DNA from: RBG-16-66-20 sp036560705
Lineage (GTDB): Bacteria > Pseudomonadota > Gammaproteobacteria > Burkholderiales > SG8-39
Length of the DNA stretch: 64,000 bases
Assembly: GCA_036560705.1 (NCBI GenBank)
Contig: DATBQR010000077.1
Coordinates: 8,165-72,164 of the forward strand
Direction of reading: 5' to 3'
The notes below the pieces were generated by a model, which was not told the DNA's origin, did not search any database, and saw only the letters and a list, made by a program, of their open reading frames with translations. Positions 1 to 10,438 of this stretch are shown here, in pieces (position 1 is the stretch's first letter; the number at the start of each line of letters is the position of its first letter). The position numbers and the translations under genes are program-made.

Positions 1-155
1 AACTGGCGGACTACGTGGTCGCGCACGAGGTCGCGCACCTGGTGGAACTGAACCATTCGGAGCGCTTCTGGGCGCTCGTCGAATGGTTGTATCCTCACTG
101 GCGCGAAGCGCGCGAGCGCATCGAACACGACGCCGCAACCATTCCAAGAATCTGA
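1..155 (+). CDS. YgjP-like zinc metallopeptidase, C-terminal end (partial)
   Basis: Only the last 51 codons are present; the gene begins before the window and ends at a TGA at 153-155. The visible peptide carries the zinc-protease signature HEVAHL followed by ELNHSERFW, the pattern of the YgjP/DUF45 (M48-like, SprT-related) family, in which the two histidines of HExxH and a downstream histidine bind zinc. The natural substrate of this family is not established. The gene is followed after 8 nt by gloA on the same strand, so they may be co-transcribed. The family call is fairly safe from the HEVAHL...NHSxxFW arrangement; the specific role is unknown. Confidence 0.75.
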   Translation, partial: LADYVVAHEVAHLVELNHSERFWALVEWLYPHWREARERIEHDAATIPRI

Positions 156-163
156 GGATCGCG

Positions 164-553
164 ATGAGACTACTGCACACCATGCTCCGGGTCGGCAACC
201 TGGAGCGCTCCATCAAGTTCTATACCGAAGTGCTCGGCATGAAACTGCTGCGCACCACCGACCGCCCCGACCAGAAATATTCGCTCGCCTTCGTCGGCTA
301 CGGCGGCGAGGACAAGAACTCGGTGCTGGAACTCACCTACAACTACGGCGTCGACAAGTACGACCTGGGCGCCGGCTTCGGCCACATCGCCCTCGAATTT
401 CCCGACGTGGCGAAAGCCTGCGAAGCCGTGCGCAGCAAGGGCGGCACGGTTACCCGCGAGGCCGGTCCGGTCAAAGGCGGCGCCACCGTCATCGCCTTCG
501 TGCAGGACCCGGACGGCTACAAGATCGAGTTCATCGAGCGGCGGGGGGCTTAA
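164..553 (+). CDS. gloA: Lactoylglutathione lyase (glyoxalase I)
   Basis: A 129-residue cytosolic enzyme that isomerises the methylglyoxal-glutathione hemithioacetal to S-lactoylglutathione. The start ATG at 164 gives MRLLHTMLRV, the canonical beginning of bacterial GloA, and has a GAGGA Shine-Dalgarno sequence just upstream; a longer in-frame reading from position 83 is not needed. All four metal ligands of the Ni-type enzyme are in register with E. coli GlxI: His5, Glu56, His74 and Glu122. The motifs REAGPVKGG and QDPDGYKIE are also present. The length matches the short bacterial class, so a Ni/Co rather than Zn enzyme is expected. A thiolase follows after 4 nt, suggesting a small operon. 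Confidence 0.96.
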   Translation: MRLLHTMLRVGNLERSIKFYTEVLGMKLLRTTDRPDQKYSLAFVGYGGEDKNSVLELTYNYGVDKYDLGAGFGHIALEFPDVAKACEAVRSKGGTVTREAGPVKGGATVIAFVQDPDGYKIEFIERRGA

Positions 554-557
554 ACCC

Positions 558-1847
558 GTGAACAAGACCGTGCGCAACGCGGTCATCGTCGGGGGTATCC
601 GGATCCCCTTCGCGCGCAGCAGCACCGCGTACGCGAAGATCGGCAACCAGGAGATGCTCACCGCCTCGATCAAGGCGCTGGTGGAGAAGTTCGGCCTGCG
701 CGGCGAGGTCCTGGGCGAGGTGGCGGCAGGCGCGGTGATCAAGCATCCGCGCGACTGGAACCTCGCGCGCGAGGCGGCACTCGGCAGCGGGCTCGATCCG
801 CACACGCCCGCCTACGACCTGCAGCGCGCCTGCGGCACCAGCCTCACCACCACGGCGCAGCTCGCGCAACGCATCGCGCTGGGTGAGATCGATTGCGCCA
901 TCGCCGGCGGCGTCGACACCGCCAGCGACGTGCCGATCGTGTACAGCGACGGCCTGCAGCAGATCCTGCTCGCCAGCGCGCGCGCCCGGTCCTTCGGCGC
1001 ACGCCTGTCGCCCTGGCTGGGGCTGCGGCCGCGTCATTTCAAGCCCGTGACGCCGGGCGTCGCGGAGCCGCGTACCGGCATGTCCATGGGCGAGCACACC
1101 GAGCTCATGGCCAAGGAATGGGGCATCAGCCGGCAAGCGCAGGATGAAATCGCGCTCGCCAGCCACCGCAAGGGTTCCGCCGCCTGGAAGGCGGGCTTCT
1201 ACGACGATCTGGTCGTTCCCTTCGGCGGCCTGAAGCGCGACAACAACCTGCGCGACGATGCGAACCTGGAAGCGATGGCGAAGCTGAAGCCCGCGTACGA
1301 TCGCAGCCCCGCCGGCACCCTCACCGCCGCCAATAGCACGCCTCTCACCGACGGCGCCTCCTGCGTGCTGCTGGCGTCGGAGGACTGGGCGAAAGCGCGC
1401 GGCCTGCCGGTCCAGGCGCGCTTCGTCGACTACGCGGTCGCCGCCGTGGATTACGTCGGCACGAAGGGGCCGCGCGAAGGCCTGCTGATGGCGCCGACCT
1501 ACGCCGTGCCGCAGATGCTCGACCGGAACGGGATCAGGCTGCAGGACTTCGACATCTACGAAATCCACGAGGCCTTCGCGGCGCAGGTGCTCTGCACGCT
1601 GAAGGCCTGGGAGTCGGAGGATTACTGCCGCACGAAGCTCGGACGAAAAGCGGCGCTGGGTTCGATCGACCGCGCGAAAATGAATCCCGTGGGCAGCAGC
1701 GTTGCGCTCGGCCACCCCTTCGCCGCCACCGGCACGCGCATCGTGGCCACGCTGGCGAAGGAACTCGAGCAACGGGGCGGCGGCCGTGGCCTCGTCTCCA
1801 TCTGCACCGCCGGCGGCATGGGCGTCACCGCGATACTGGAACGCTGA
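558..1847 (+). CDS. Acetyl-CoA C-acyltransferase (thiolase, FadI-like)
   Basis: A 429-residue thiolase. The acyl-accepting cysteine lies in RACGTS (Cys92), the HEAFAAQ loop is present, the catalytic histidine is in GHPFAATG, and the second active-site cysteine is in CTAGGMG near the C-terminus, so all catalytic elements are intact. The family condenses or cleaves acyl-CoA and acetyl-CoA in fatty acid oxidation or in acetoacetyl-CoA formation; length and sequence style resemble FadI-type proteins. No FadJ/enoyl-CoA hydratase partner is next to it, so pathway assignment is inference. The start is GTG at 558, 4 nt after gloA, with a G-rich stretch upstream. The 3' end overlaps convergent rsmA by 23 nt. 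Confidence 0.9.
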   Translation: MNKTVRNAVIVGGIRIPFARSSTAYAKIGNQEMLTASIKALVEKFGLRGEVLGEVAAGAVIKHPRDWNLAREAALGSGLDPHTPAYDLQRACGTSLTTTAQLAQRIALGEIDCAIAGGVDTASDVPIVYSDGLQQILLASARARSFGARLSPWLGLRPRHFKPVTPGVAEPRTGMSMGEHTELMAKEWGISRQAQDEIALASHRKGSAAWKAGFYDDLVVPFGGLKRDNNLRDDANLEAMAKLKPAYDRSPAGTLTAANSTPLTDGASCVLLASEDWAKARGLPVQARFVDYAVAAVDYVGTKGPREGLLMAPTYAVPQMLDRNGIRLQDFDIYEIHEAFAAQVLCTLKAWESEDYCRTKLGRKAALGSIDRAKMNPVGSSVALGHPFAATGTRIVATLAKELEQRGGGRGLVSICTAGGMGVTAILER

Positions 1848-2586
1848 ACCGGGCGCTGATCCTGACGTAGTCCGCCGGCGAGAGGTTTTCAGGCCTGAGC
1901 TGGGAATCAATCTGCAGGGCGGAAAAATCTTGAGCGGTCAGGGGTAAAGCGTTGCGCAGGGTTTTTCGCCTTGCACTAAAAGCCTCGCGAACCACTTTCT
2001 CAAGCACCGCTTCATCGCAGGCGGGTTTCTCCCGCAGGGGCACGAGCCGCACCACCGCGGAGTCCACCTTGGGCGGCGGGCGGAAAGCGCCGGGCGCGAC
2101 CCTGAACAGCTTCTTCATGTCGAAGCGCGTCTGCAGCATCACCGACAGCCGGCCGTATTCCGCCGTCGAAGGCTTCGCCACCATCCGCTCGACCACTTCG
2201 AGCTGCAGCATGAAGTGCATGTCGCGCACGCGGTCGGCATGCCGCGAGAGATGGAACAGGATCGGCGTCGAGATGTTGTAGGGAAGGTTGCCGACGATCC
2301 GCACGCCTGCCGGAAACGAGGAAAAATCGTGATCGAGGACGTCGGCGCAGATTATTTTCAACCGCTCTTCGGGAAATTCTTCCCCGAGGCGGCGCGCAAG
2401 GTCGCGGTCGATCTCGATCGCGTCCAGACGATCCAGGCGATCGAGCAGCAGGCGCGTGAGCGCGCCTTCGCCGGGGCCGATCTCGACAATGGCTTCGCCG
2501 GCCGCCGGATTGACGGCATCGACGATTCTCTTCAATACCCCTTGGTCGTGCAGGAAGTGCTGGCCGAATCTTTTGCGGATCTTCAC
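1825..2586 (-). CDS. rsmA: 16S rRNA (adenine1518-N6/adenine1519-N6)-dimethyltransferase
   Basis: A 253-residue KsgA/RsmA enzyme that dimethylates two adjacent adenines in the 3' hairpin of 16S rRNA during 30S maturation. It begins KIRKRFGQHFL, the family N-terminus, followed by the SAM-binding motif EIGPGEGALT, the acidic EIDRDLA, and the catalytic NLPYN of N6-adenine methyltransferases. The start is GTG at 2586, overlapping the surA stop in a GTGA tetranucleotide, so translation is probably coupled. lptD-surA-rsmA is a conserved proteobacterial cluster; pdxA, often found between surA and rsmA, is absent here. The 3' end overlaps the convergent thiolase by 23 nt with no terminator hairpin visible. 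Confidence 0.96.
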   Translation of the reverse strand: MKIRKRFGQHFLHDQGVLKRIVDAVNPAAGEAIVEIGPGEGALTRLLLDRLDRLDAIEIDRDLARRLGEEFPEERLKIICADVLDHDFSSFPAGVRIVGNLPYNISTPILFHLSRHADRVRDMHFMLQLEVVERMVAKPSTAEYGRLSVMLQTRFDMKKLFRVAPGAFRPPPKVDSAVVRLVPLREKPACDEAVLEKVVREAFSARRKTLRNALPLTAQDFSALQIDSQLRPENLSPADYVRISARFSVPVSR

Positions 2587-3941
2587 CTGTCCTCGAGACG
2601 CACATCGACGTAGGTGCGGTCGCGCAGCTGGCGCAGCCACTCCTGGTAGGCCTCGTCCGCCTTGCGTTCCTTCAGCGCCAGGCGCGCCTGGATGCGCCGG
2701 CGGTCCTGCGTCAGTCCCCCGGTGCGGCGCTCGAGCACCTGGATCAGGTGCCAGCCGAAGGGCGTCTTCACCGGCTGGCTGATCTCGCCCGGCTTGAGCG
2801 AATTCATGACGCGCTCGAACTCGGGGATCGTATCCCCCGGCAGCAGCCAATCCAGGTCGCCGCCGCGCGAGGCGCTGCCGTCCACCGAATGCAGCCGCGC
2901 CAGTTCGGCAAAATCGGCGCCGCCGGTGACGATGCGCTCGCGCAGGTCGGCGAGCCGGCGGCGCGCGTCGGCCTCGGAGACGACCTCGTTGGTGCGTATC
3001 AGGATATGCCGCGCGTGGGTCTGCTCGACGGGCGCCCCCTCGTCTACGCCACGGCGCTCGACCAGCTTGATGAGGTGGAACCCGCCGGGGCTGCGCAACA
3101 CCGCGCTCGTCTCGCCGACTTTCATGCCTTTCACGGCGCCGGCGAAGATCTCCGGCAGGCGATCCTCGGCGCGCCAGCCCATCGTGCCGCCCTGCAGGGC
3201 GTCGGGCGCGTCCGAGTAGCCGGCGGCGACCTTGGCGAAATCCGCGCCCGCAGCGATCTCGGCGCGCGCCTTGTCGACTTTCTTGCGCGCCTGGTCGAGC
3301 TGCTCCGGGCTCGCCTGGTCCGGCACCCGCACCAGGATGTGCGCCAAGTTGTATTCGCTGCGCGAGCCGCTGCTGCCCTTCGCTTCGGCGAGGTACTGGT
3401 CGATTTCGCTGTCGCTTACCTCGATGCGGTCGTCGACTTCGCGCTCGCGCAGGCGCTGCAGCATGATCTGCTGGCGCACGTCGTCGCGGAATTTCTCGAA
3501 CGTCAAGCCGTCCTTCTCCAGCGCCACCCGGAACGCCGACAGCGTCATGTTGTTGTTCTCGGCGACGCGCTCCATCGCCCGGTCGAGCTGGATTTCCTCG
3601 ACCCGGATGCCGCTGTCCTTCGCCTGCTGCAGCTGCGCCTTGTCGAGGATCAGCCGCTCGAGGATCTGGCGATCGAGGACGCTGCGCTCCGGCAACGGCG
3701 TGCCCTGCTTCTGCAACTGCCGCTCGGCGAAGGCCCGGCGTTCGGCGAGTTCGGATGCGGTCACCACCTCGTTGCCGACAACGGCGACGATGCGGTCGAC
3801 CAGCACGATGCGCTGCGGCTGCCGGGTAGCCACCCGCGGCGTCGGTACCTGGCCCTGCGTTTGCACGGCGGCCGGTGCGGGCGCTTGCGCTTGCGCAGCG
3901 ACGCCCATGCACAGGGCTGCGGCGGCCGCCAGTATTCTCAT
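2583..3941 (-). CDS. surA: Periplasmic peptidyl-prolyl isomerase and outer-membrane chaperone SurA
   Basis: A 452-residue periplasmic chaperone that escorts unfolded beta-barrel proteins, LptD among them, to the Bam complex. A Sec signal peptide (about residues 1-20, ending AQAQA) is followed by the SurA N-terminal domain (DRIVAVVGNEVVTASEL). Two parvulin rotamase domains follow: the first begins near YNLAHILVRV, the second near THARHILIRT, with the typical GGDLDW and PFGWHLIQVLERR elements in the second. The start ATG at 3941 lies 11 nt after the lptD stop, so longer upstream readings are not used. It ends in a GTGA overlap with rsmA. Placement between lptD and rsmA is the standard arrangement. 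Confidence 0.96.
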   Translation of the reverse strand: MRILAAAAALCMGVAAQAQAPAPAAVQTQGQVPTPRVATRQPQRIVLVDRIVAVVGNEVVTASELAERRAFAERQLQKQGTPLPERSVLDRQILERLILDKAQLQQAKDSGIRVEEIQLDRAMERVAENNNMTLSAFRVALEKDGLTFEKFRDDVRQQIMLQRLREREVDDRIEVSDSEIDQYLAEAKGSSGSRSEYNLAHILVRVPDQASPEQLDQARKKVDKARAEIAAGADFAKVAAGYSDAPDALQGGTMGWRAEDRLPEIFAGAVKGMKVGETSAVLRSPGGFHLIKLVERRGVDEGAPVEQTHARHILIRTNEVVSEADARRRLADLRERIVTGGADFAELARLHSVDGSASRGGDLDWLLPGDTIPEFERVMNSLKPGEISQPVKTPFGWHLIQVLERRTGGLTQDRRRIQARLALKERKADEAYQEWLRQLRDRTYVDVRLEDR

Positions 3942-3952
3942 CGTCAGATCGG

Positions 3953-6211
3953 CTAGAAAACCTGCCCGAACGGCAAGCGCGGCTGCAGGCTCGGCGGCAC
4001 CAGGCTTCCCTGCGTCGGATTGGTCACCGCGTAGCCCGGGACGCTGCGCCGGAACATCGTCTGGATCTCGTCCGAACCCAGGCCGCCGAAGCCGTTGAAC
4101 TCCAACTGGAAGAAAATCCCGGTCGACACGGTATTCGTCGCTGCCTGCAGCCGCTGGAAGGCGCCGCGGAACACCCAGCAGCCGGCGTTGTATTCCAGCC
4201 CCGCGATCCCCTCCAGCAGCAGCTTGTCCTGGAACGAGTAGTTGTAGCGCCCGATGGCATACCATCCGGGTTTGACCGGCCACTGGCCGGAAATATCCAC
4301 CTGCCGTATCGGCTGCGTGGGGTCGCGATTGTAGCGGTAGCTTGCGCTGATGACCTTGGCGATCTCGGGGGCATAGCGGACCGAGGCCGACGCGCGCTGG
4401 ATCTGCGACTGGTGCGGGTTGTATTCCACCGTGTTGTCGAAGGTCAGGCTCTGCGCCAGGCGGCCGCCGATCGACGCCAGGATGTCGGACTGGCCCTTGC
4501 TATTCAGCACGTCGGTCGGCAGCAAGCCGACCCGCTGGTCACTGAAGTAGTAGCGCTCCCCGAGCGTCGCGCGAAACAGCTCGACGCCGGAGGCCGTAAG
4601 CATGCGCGAGGTCGCCGCCACGGTGAGCTGGTTCGCGTCGCCGAAGCGGTCGCCGCCAGCAAAGCGGTTCTCCGTGAAAATCGACGAGTAGTTGAAATCC
4701 GACAGCGCCGTGTCGAACACCGGAATCTGGCTCTGGTCGCGGAACGGCGCATAGACGTAGAACAGGCGCGGCTCGAAGGTCTGGGTGAGGCTCTGGCCGA
4801 ACCAGCGCGCATCGCGGTCGAAGATCATGCCGGCGTCCAGGCTCATCCAGGGTATGGTCGAAGTCTGCTTCGCGGGCTGCCCGGCGACGGTCTGTGTCAG
4901 GTTGTAATCGGCGTAATGCACCCCGAGCCTCGGCGTCAGGAAATACCCCGGTGCCAGAAAAGGCGCCGCCACCGTCGGATTGAACTGGACGCGCGTGCCG
5001 TCCGTAAGGGTCGGGTGCGTGAAACGCACATACTCGGCCGGCAATGTCAGGTCGAACCGTCCGGCGATGTCGTTCTTCCAGGTGCCGAAATTGATTTGCG
5101 GCAGGCGGGCATACGGTGGAACGATCGGCGCCAGGGGATCCTGCAGCGTTTGGAAGCGCTGCACCGTGCTGTTGAAATAGTAGGGCAGGCCGGCGAACCC
5201 GCTGTTGTAGTTCAAACTTACCTGCTGGGGAAGAATACCCGTCGAGACCTGGCGCACCTGCGAACTCAAGTCGACAAAGTAGCGGGCGTCCGAAACCTTG
5301 TTGATGTCGGCGATGACGCGGAGCGCCGGCGTGATCTGCTGGTCGTGCTGCAGCGAGAAGGCGCTGCGCTCGGCGCCGAACACCTTGTCGTGCGGCATGA
5401 AGTCGTAGCGCAGCTCGCCCCGGTACGTCGGCCCCATCAAGCGGTAGTCGCTCCTGATCTGCTCTCCCCGCTTCGACATGTAGTCCGGCGTGACCAGCAG
5501 GTCCTGCTCCGGGGCGATGTTCCAGTAATACGGCGTTGACACCTCGATGCCGCGCAGCGAGTTGTGGGCGTAGTACGGCGCGACGAACCCGGATTTGCGC
5601 TGGTTGTCGAGTGAGGCCGACCCGTAGGGAATCGGCAGGATCGTGGTATCGAAGAACTTGAGCTTGCCGCCGCGCACGGTCCATTCCTGCTTGTCGTTGT
5701 CGAGATCGAATTGCTTCGCCTCGAAGCGCCAGTCCTCCTTGCCCGGCTCGCAGGTGGTGAAGGTGCCGTTCACCATCCGCAATTTGTCCTTGCCGAGGAA
5801 TTCGAGGCGTTCGGCCGTGCCGTGCGTCGTCGAGGTCTCCCCCGGCAGGGTGAAATTCGCGCCCTCGAACACGCCGGTGTCTTCCTGCGTGTTGTAGCGC
5901 AGGCGCGGGCCGAAGAAGCGATCAACCCCGCGCAGCATCCGCACGCCGTCGCGGGCCTCGATGCGGCCGAATTCCTGGTTGTAACGCAGGTATTCGGCGT
6001 AGACCGTCAGGTCCTCGCGGTGGAATTCGACCTGGCCGCGCGCGGTGACCTCGAGCTCGGTGACGCCCTCCATGCTCTGGGCGTCGATGGTGGTCGGCCC
6101 CTTCGGCTTTGGCGCGGGCACGGGTGCCTGCGCCCAGGCGAACTGCGCGCCGGACAGCAGGAACAGCAGCGTGGCGAGTCGCGCCGGACGGTGATGCATG
6201 GGAGAGAGCAT
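3953..6211 (-). CDS. lptD: LPS-assembly outer-membrane protein LptD
   Basis: A 752-residue outer-membrane translocon that inserts lipopolysaccharide into the outer leaflet with LptE. A signal peptide (about 1-28, ending AWAQA) precedes an OstA/LptA-like beta-jellyroll (about 40-170: DAQSMEGV, VEFHREDLTVYAEYLRYNQE) and a long beta-barrel rich in alternating aromatic residues. Only two cysteines occur, Cys154 (in TFTTCEPG, matching E. coli Cys173) and Cys678 (in YNAGCW, matching the C-terminal Cys pair), so a single N-to-C disulfide is likely instead of the two of E. coli. Neither ATG at 6211 nor the in-frame ATG four codons later has a clear Shine-Dalgarno. First gene of lptD-surA-rsmA, divergent from amgK across 51 nt. 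Confidence 0.97.
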   Translation of the reverse strand: MLSPMHHRPARLATLLFLLSGAQFAWAQAPVPAPKPKGPTTIDAQSMEGVTELEVTARGQVEFHREDLTVYAEYLRYNQEFGRIEARDGVRMLRGVDRFFGPRLRYNTQEDTGVFEGANFTLPGETSTTHGTAERLEFLGKDKLRMVNGTFTTCEPGKEDWRFEAKQFDLDNDKQEWTVRGGKLKFFDTTILPIPYGSASLDNQRKSGFVAPYYAHNSLRGIEVSTPYYWNIAPEQDLLVTPDYMSKRGEQIRSDYRLMGPTYRGELRYDFMPHDKVFGAERSAFSLQHDQQITPALRVIADINKVSDARYFVDLSSQVRQVSTGILPQQVSLNYNSGFAGLPYYFNSTVQRFQTLQDPLAPIVPPYARLPQINFGTWKNDIAGRFDLTLPAEYVRFTHPTLTDGTRVQFNPTVAAPFLAPGYFLTPRLGVHYADYNLTQTVAGQPAKQTSTIPWMSLDAGMIFDRDARWFGQSLTQTFEPRLFYVYAPFRDQSQIPVFDTALSDFNYSSIFTENRFAGGDRFGDANQLTVAATSRMLTASGVELFRATLGERYYFSDQRVGLLPTDVLNSKGQSDILASIGGRLAQSLTFDNTVEYNPHQSQIQRASASVRYAPEIAKVISASYRYNRDPTQPIRQVDISGQWPVKPGWYAIGRYNYSFQDKLLLEGIAGLEYNAGCWVFRGAFQRLQAATNTVSTGIFFQLEFNGFGGLGSDEIQTMFRRSVPGYAVTNPTQGSLVPPSLQPRLPFGQVF

Positions 6212-6262
6212 TTAGGCGCGTTTTTTGAGAATGAAAAGTGTCATAATTCCGCGCACTAAGCA

Positions 6263-7237
6263 ATGGATTTCAGGCTTGCCGCGCTCGAACGTTGGATCGG
6301 CGCACACTTCCCGGACGTCCCCTTCACGCTGGCCCCGGCATCGGAGGACGCGAGTTTCCGGCGCTATTTCCGCGCCGGGCTCGCCGACGGGCGCCATTTC
6401 ATCGCCATGGACGCGCCGCCCGAAAAGGAAAATTGCGGGCCGTTCATCCACGTCGCGGGGGTATTTGCGGCGGCAGGCGTGCATGTTCCCGCGATCCGCG
6501 CGCAGGACGCGGCAAGCGGGTTCCTGCTGCTGGAAGACCTCGGCAATACGACTTTTCTTGATTTTTTCGGGGAAAACGACCCGCAGGGCCCCTACGCTGC
6601 GGCCACGGATGCCCTGATCCGCATCCAACAAGCGAGCCGGCCCGGCGTCCTCCCCGAATACGATCGCGCGCTGCTGGAGCGCGAGCTGCGGCTGTTTCCG
6701 GACTGGTACATCGCCCGGGAGCTGGGGCGCGGCCTGGCCCCGCGCGAGCAGGCAGTGCTGGAGGCGGCGTTCGCGGCGCTCCTTGCCAACAACCTCGCGC
6801 AGCCGAAGGTCTTCGTGCACCGCGACTACCATTCCCGCAACCTGATGGTTTGCGAGCCGCTGCCGGGGATCCTCGACTTCCAGGATGCCGTCTACGGCCC
6901 GGTCACCTACGACCTGGTGTCCCTGCTGCGCGACGCCTACGTCGGCTGGGAGGAGGCGCAGGTGCTCGACTGGGCCGTCCGCTACTGGGACAAGGCGCGC
7001 AAGGCGGGCCTTCCGGTGCGCGCGGATTTCGCCGAGTTCTATCGCGATTTCGAGTGGATGGGCGCGCAGCGCCAGCTCAAGGTGGTCGGCATCTTCGCGC
7101 GCCTGTGCCATCGCGACGGCAAGCGGCGCTACCTGGCCGACATTCCGCGCGTCCTGGGCTACCTGCTCGCCACCTGCCGGCGCTACCGCGAACTGGCCCC
7201 GCTCGCGCAGCTGCTCGATACACTGGCCTCGCCATGA
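6263..7237 (+). CDS. amgK: Anomeric MurNAc/GlcNAc sugar kinase AmgK
   Basis: A 324-residue aminoglycoside-phosphotransferase-fold kinase. The catalytic loop HRDYHSRNL places Asp188 as the base and Asn193 as a metal ligand, and DFQ (Asp205) is the metal-binding DFG equivalent. In Pseudomonas putida the same gene, adjacent to murU and near lptD, phosphorylates the anomeric hydroxyl of N-acetylmuramic acid and GlcNAc in the cell-wall recycling route that bypasses de novo UDP-MurNAc synthesis and gives intrinsic fosfomycin tolerance. The ATGA overlap with murU and the divergent lptD reproduce that context. A CATAAT hexamer at 6242-6247 could be a -10 element but no matching -35 is evident. Confidence 0.9.
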   Translation: MDFRLAALERWIGAHFPDVPFTLAPASEDASFRRYFRAGLADGRHFIAMDAPPEKENCGPFIHVAGVFAAAGVHVPAIRAQDAASGFLLLEDLGNTTFLDFFGENDPQGPYAAATDALIRIQQASRPGVLPEYDRALLERELRLFPDWYIARELGRGLAPREQAVLEAAFAALLANNLAQPKVFVHRDYHSRNLMVCEPLPGILDFQDAVYGPVTYDLVSLLRDAYVGWEEAQVLDWAVRYWDKARKAGLPVRADFAEFYRDFEWMGAQRQLKVVGIFARLCHRDGKRRYLADIPRVLGYLLATCRRYRELAPLAQLLDTLASP

Positions 7238-7901
7238 AAGCCATGATCCTCGCCGCCGGCCGGGGCGAGCGGCTGCGCCCGCTCACCGATTCGATCCCGA
7301 AGCCGCTGGTCGAGGTCGCCGGCCGGACGCTGCTCGGGCGTCACCTGGAAAATCTCGCGTGCGCCGGCTTCCGCGAAACGGTGATCAACGTTTCGCACCT
7401 GGCGGAAAAAATCATCGCCCGCTTCGGCGACGGCTCGCAGGCGGGGCTGAAAATCGAATGGTCGCGCGAAGCCGAGGCGCTGGAGACCGCCGGCGGCATC
7501 GCCCTGGCGCGCGCGCTGCTCGGCCCGGACCCCTTCCTGCTGGTGAACGCCGACATCTGGTGCGACTACGATCTGTCGAGATTGAGGAACTTCGCGCTGG
7601 GTGCGCGCCTTTCACACCTGGTTCTGGTGCCGAATCCGCCGCAGCACCCGGCCGGCGACTTTTCTCTGGCGGACGGCGTCGTCGGCAACGGCCCGCCGCC
7701 GCGCTACACTTATGCGGGCATTGCGGTGATATCGCCGCAACTGGTCGCCGGCGTCGCCGACGGCCGCAAGGCGCAGCTGGCGCCGCTATGGCGCGCGGCC
7801 GCGGAACGCGGCGAAGTCACGGGTGAACTGCATGAAGGGCAATGGAGCGACGTCGGCACCCCGGAGCGCCTTTCTGCGCTGGAAGCACGGCTGAAAAAAC
7901 C

Positions 7902-7905
<4 letters not shown>
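7234..7905 (+). CDS. murU: N-acetylmuramate 1-phosphate uridylyltransferase MurU
   Basis: A 223-residue nucleotidyltransferase that converts MurNAc-1-phosphate, the AmgK product, to UDP-MurNAc. The N-terminus MKAMILAAGRGERLRPLT followed by PKPL is the NTP-transferase signature (nucleotide-binding loop and catalytic lysine). NADIW supplies the metal-binding aspartate, and GQWSDVGTPERL is the conserved C-terminal motif of the sugar-nucleotidyltransferase fold. The short length fits MurU rather than the larger glucose-1-phosphate enzymes. The start ATG lies inside the amgK stop (ATGA), and the gene ends with the same overlap into pepP, pointing to a translationally coupled operon. Confidence 0.9.
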
Positions 7906-9210
<1,305 letters not shown>

Positions 9211-9221
<11 letters not shown>

Positions 9222-10290
9222 GGGCCTGCCGGTCGATGTCCTTGTCCGGGGAGCCGGGCCGGTAGGCTGCGTACTTGCGCTTGCCTTGCTGGAATCCGGA
9301 AAATCCGTCGCCGTACAGGGAAGGAGAACGAATGCGGAAAACCTTCCTCTTCCGTTGAGGCCCATCGCCCTTTCCCATGCCAGCCGCCTGATCCTCGAGC
9401 GCGTCGGCGCGTGGCGGAGGCTCGCGCCGACGCCGATCGAGACGATCCATATTTCGCAGCAGGGCGCTTTCGGCCGTACCCGCCTGAGTGCCGCCGACGC
9501 CGGCGTCCCGGCCCTCGGGTATGTCGTGGACTACGAGTCCCTGCTGAACGCCCTTCTCGCCCGGCTCGACATTTCCGGAATTCGAATCCGGCAGGAACCG
9601 GCGGCAGCGCCGCTCGTCGTCCACTCCGAAGGAACGGCGAGCGAGCTGCAGGAAAAGAGCTACCGCCAGGAAGCGATCGTTGCGCTCGTCACCAGCAGGC
9701 CGGCGGCCGCGGGCACGGCCTGGGAGCGCTTCACCCCGGAGGGGCCGCTCGCGCTGCTGCCGCTCGGGGGACGCTACTGCGTGGTGTGGGGCATGGCGCC
9801 CGGGCGGGCGCAGGAACTGTGCGATGCGCCAGAAGCGGATTTCCTCGCCGCGCTCGCGCGTGCCTTCGGGCGGCGCGCCGGGGAATTTACCGCGGCCGGC
9901 GAGCGCAGCCGTGCGCCGCTCGGGCTGCGCGTGCGGCCTTCGCGGGTCGGCGTGCGCGAGGCCTACGTCGGCAACGCCGCGCAAACCCTGCACCCGGTCG
10001 CCGGCCAGGGATTGAATCTCGGCTTGCGCGACGCCTGGGATCTGGCGCAAGTCTTGCGCGACGCGCAAGACCCGGGCGAAGCCGGAGTGCTGGCGCGCTT
10101 TGCGGCGATGCGCCGGCTCGACGCCATGGCGACCGTGCGGGTGACGGATTTTCTCGCGGGCGCTTTTCTCGGCGCGAACCCGCTCGCCGGATTGATGCGA
10201 GGAATTGGATTAACTGCCTTGGACACTTGCTTGCCGGTACGGCGCTTTTTTGCGCGCCGCATGATTTACGGGACCTCGGCCCTGCCCTGA
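9211..10290 (+). CDS. UbiH-like flavoprotein monooxygenase, divergent
   Basis: A 359-residue protein of the UbiH/UbiF/UbiI FAD-hydroxylase family, overlapping the pepP stop by 11 nt as in the pepP-ubiH operon. The N-terminal dinucleotide loop reads RGAGPVG and the family's second FAD motif is intact (GNAAQTLHPVAGQGLNLGL), as is ERFTPEGPLALLPL. Two cofactor elements look damaged: the acidic residue ending the second beta strand is replaced (VAVQGRR), and the usual ADGxxS segment reads HSEGTAS. The protein is about 30 residues shorter than E. coli UbiH because the strand pairs before that segment are missing. The family hydroxylates the ubiquinone ring; activity of this copy is uncertain. The reading frame is continuous, so this is not an obvious frameshift. 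Confidence 0.75.
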
Positions 10291-10369
10291 GAATTGCGGC
10301 GCGATTCGCGATGTGCAATGGTGTTTGAAAAATGCAACAGGGCCGATGTTTTTCCACGGCGGAACGCGC

Positions 10370-10375
10370 TAGAAT
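10370..10375 (+). promoter_or_regulatory. Candidate -10 element for dusB-fis operon
   Basis: TAGAAT lies 63 nt before the dusB start in the only sizeable gap (10291-10438) upstream of the operon. It is followed by a GC-rich discriminator (GCTCCCC), a feature of stringently controlled fis promoters. No good -35 hexamer is found at 16-18 nt, so this is tentative. Confidence 0.3.
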
Positions 10376-10438
10376 TCGCTCCCCTCGCATAACCTCCACA
10401 CACCCGTACTGATGCAACTCGGCGCGCAGGATTTACAA

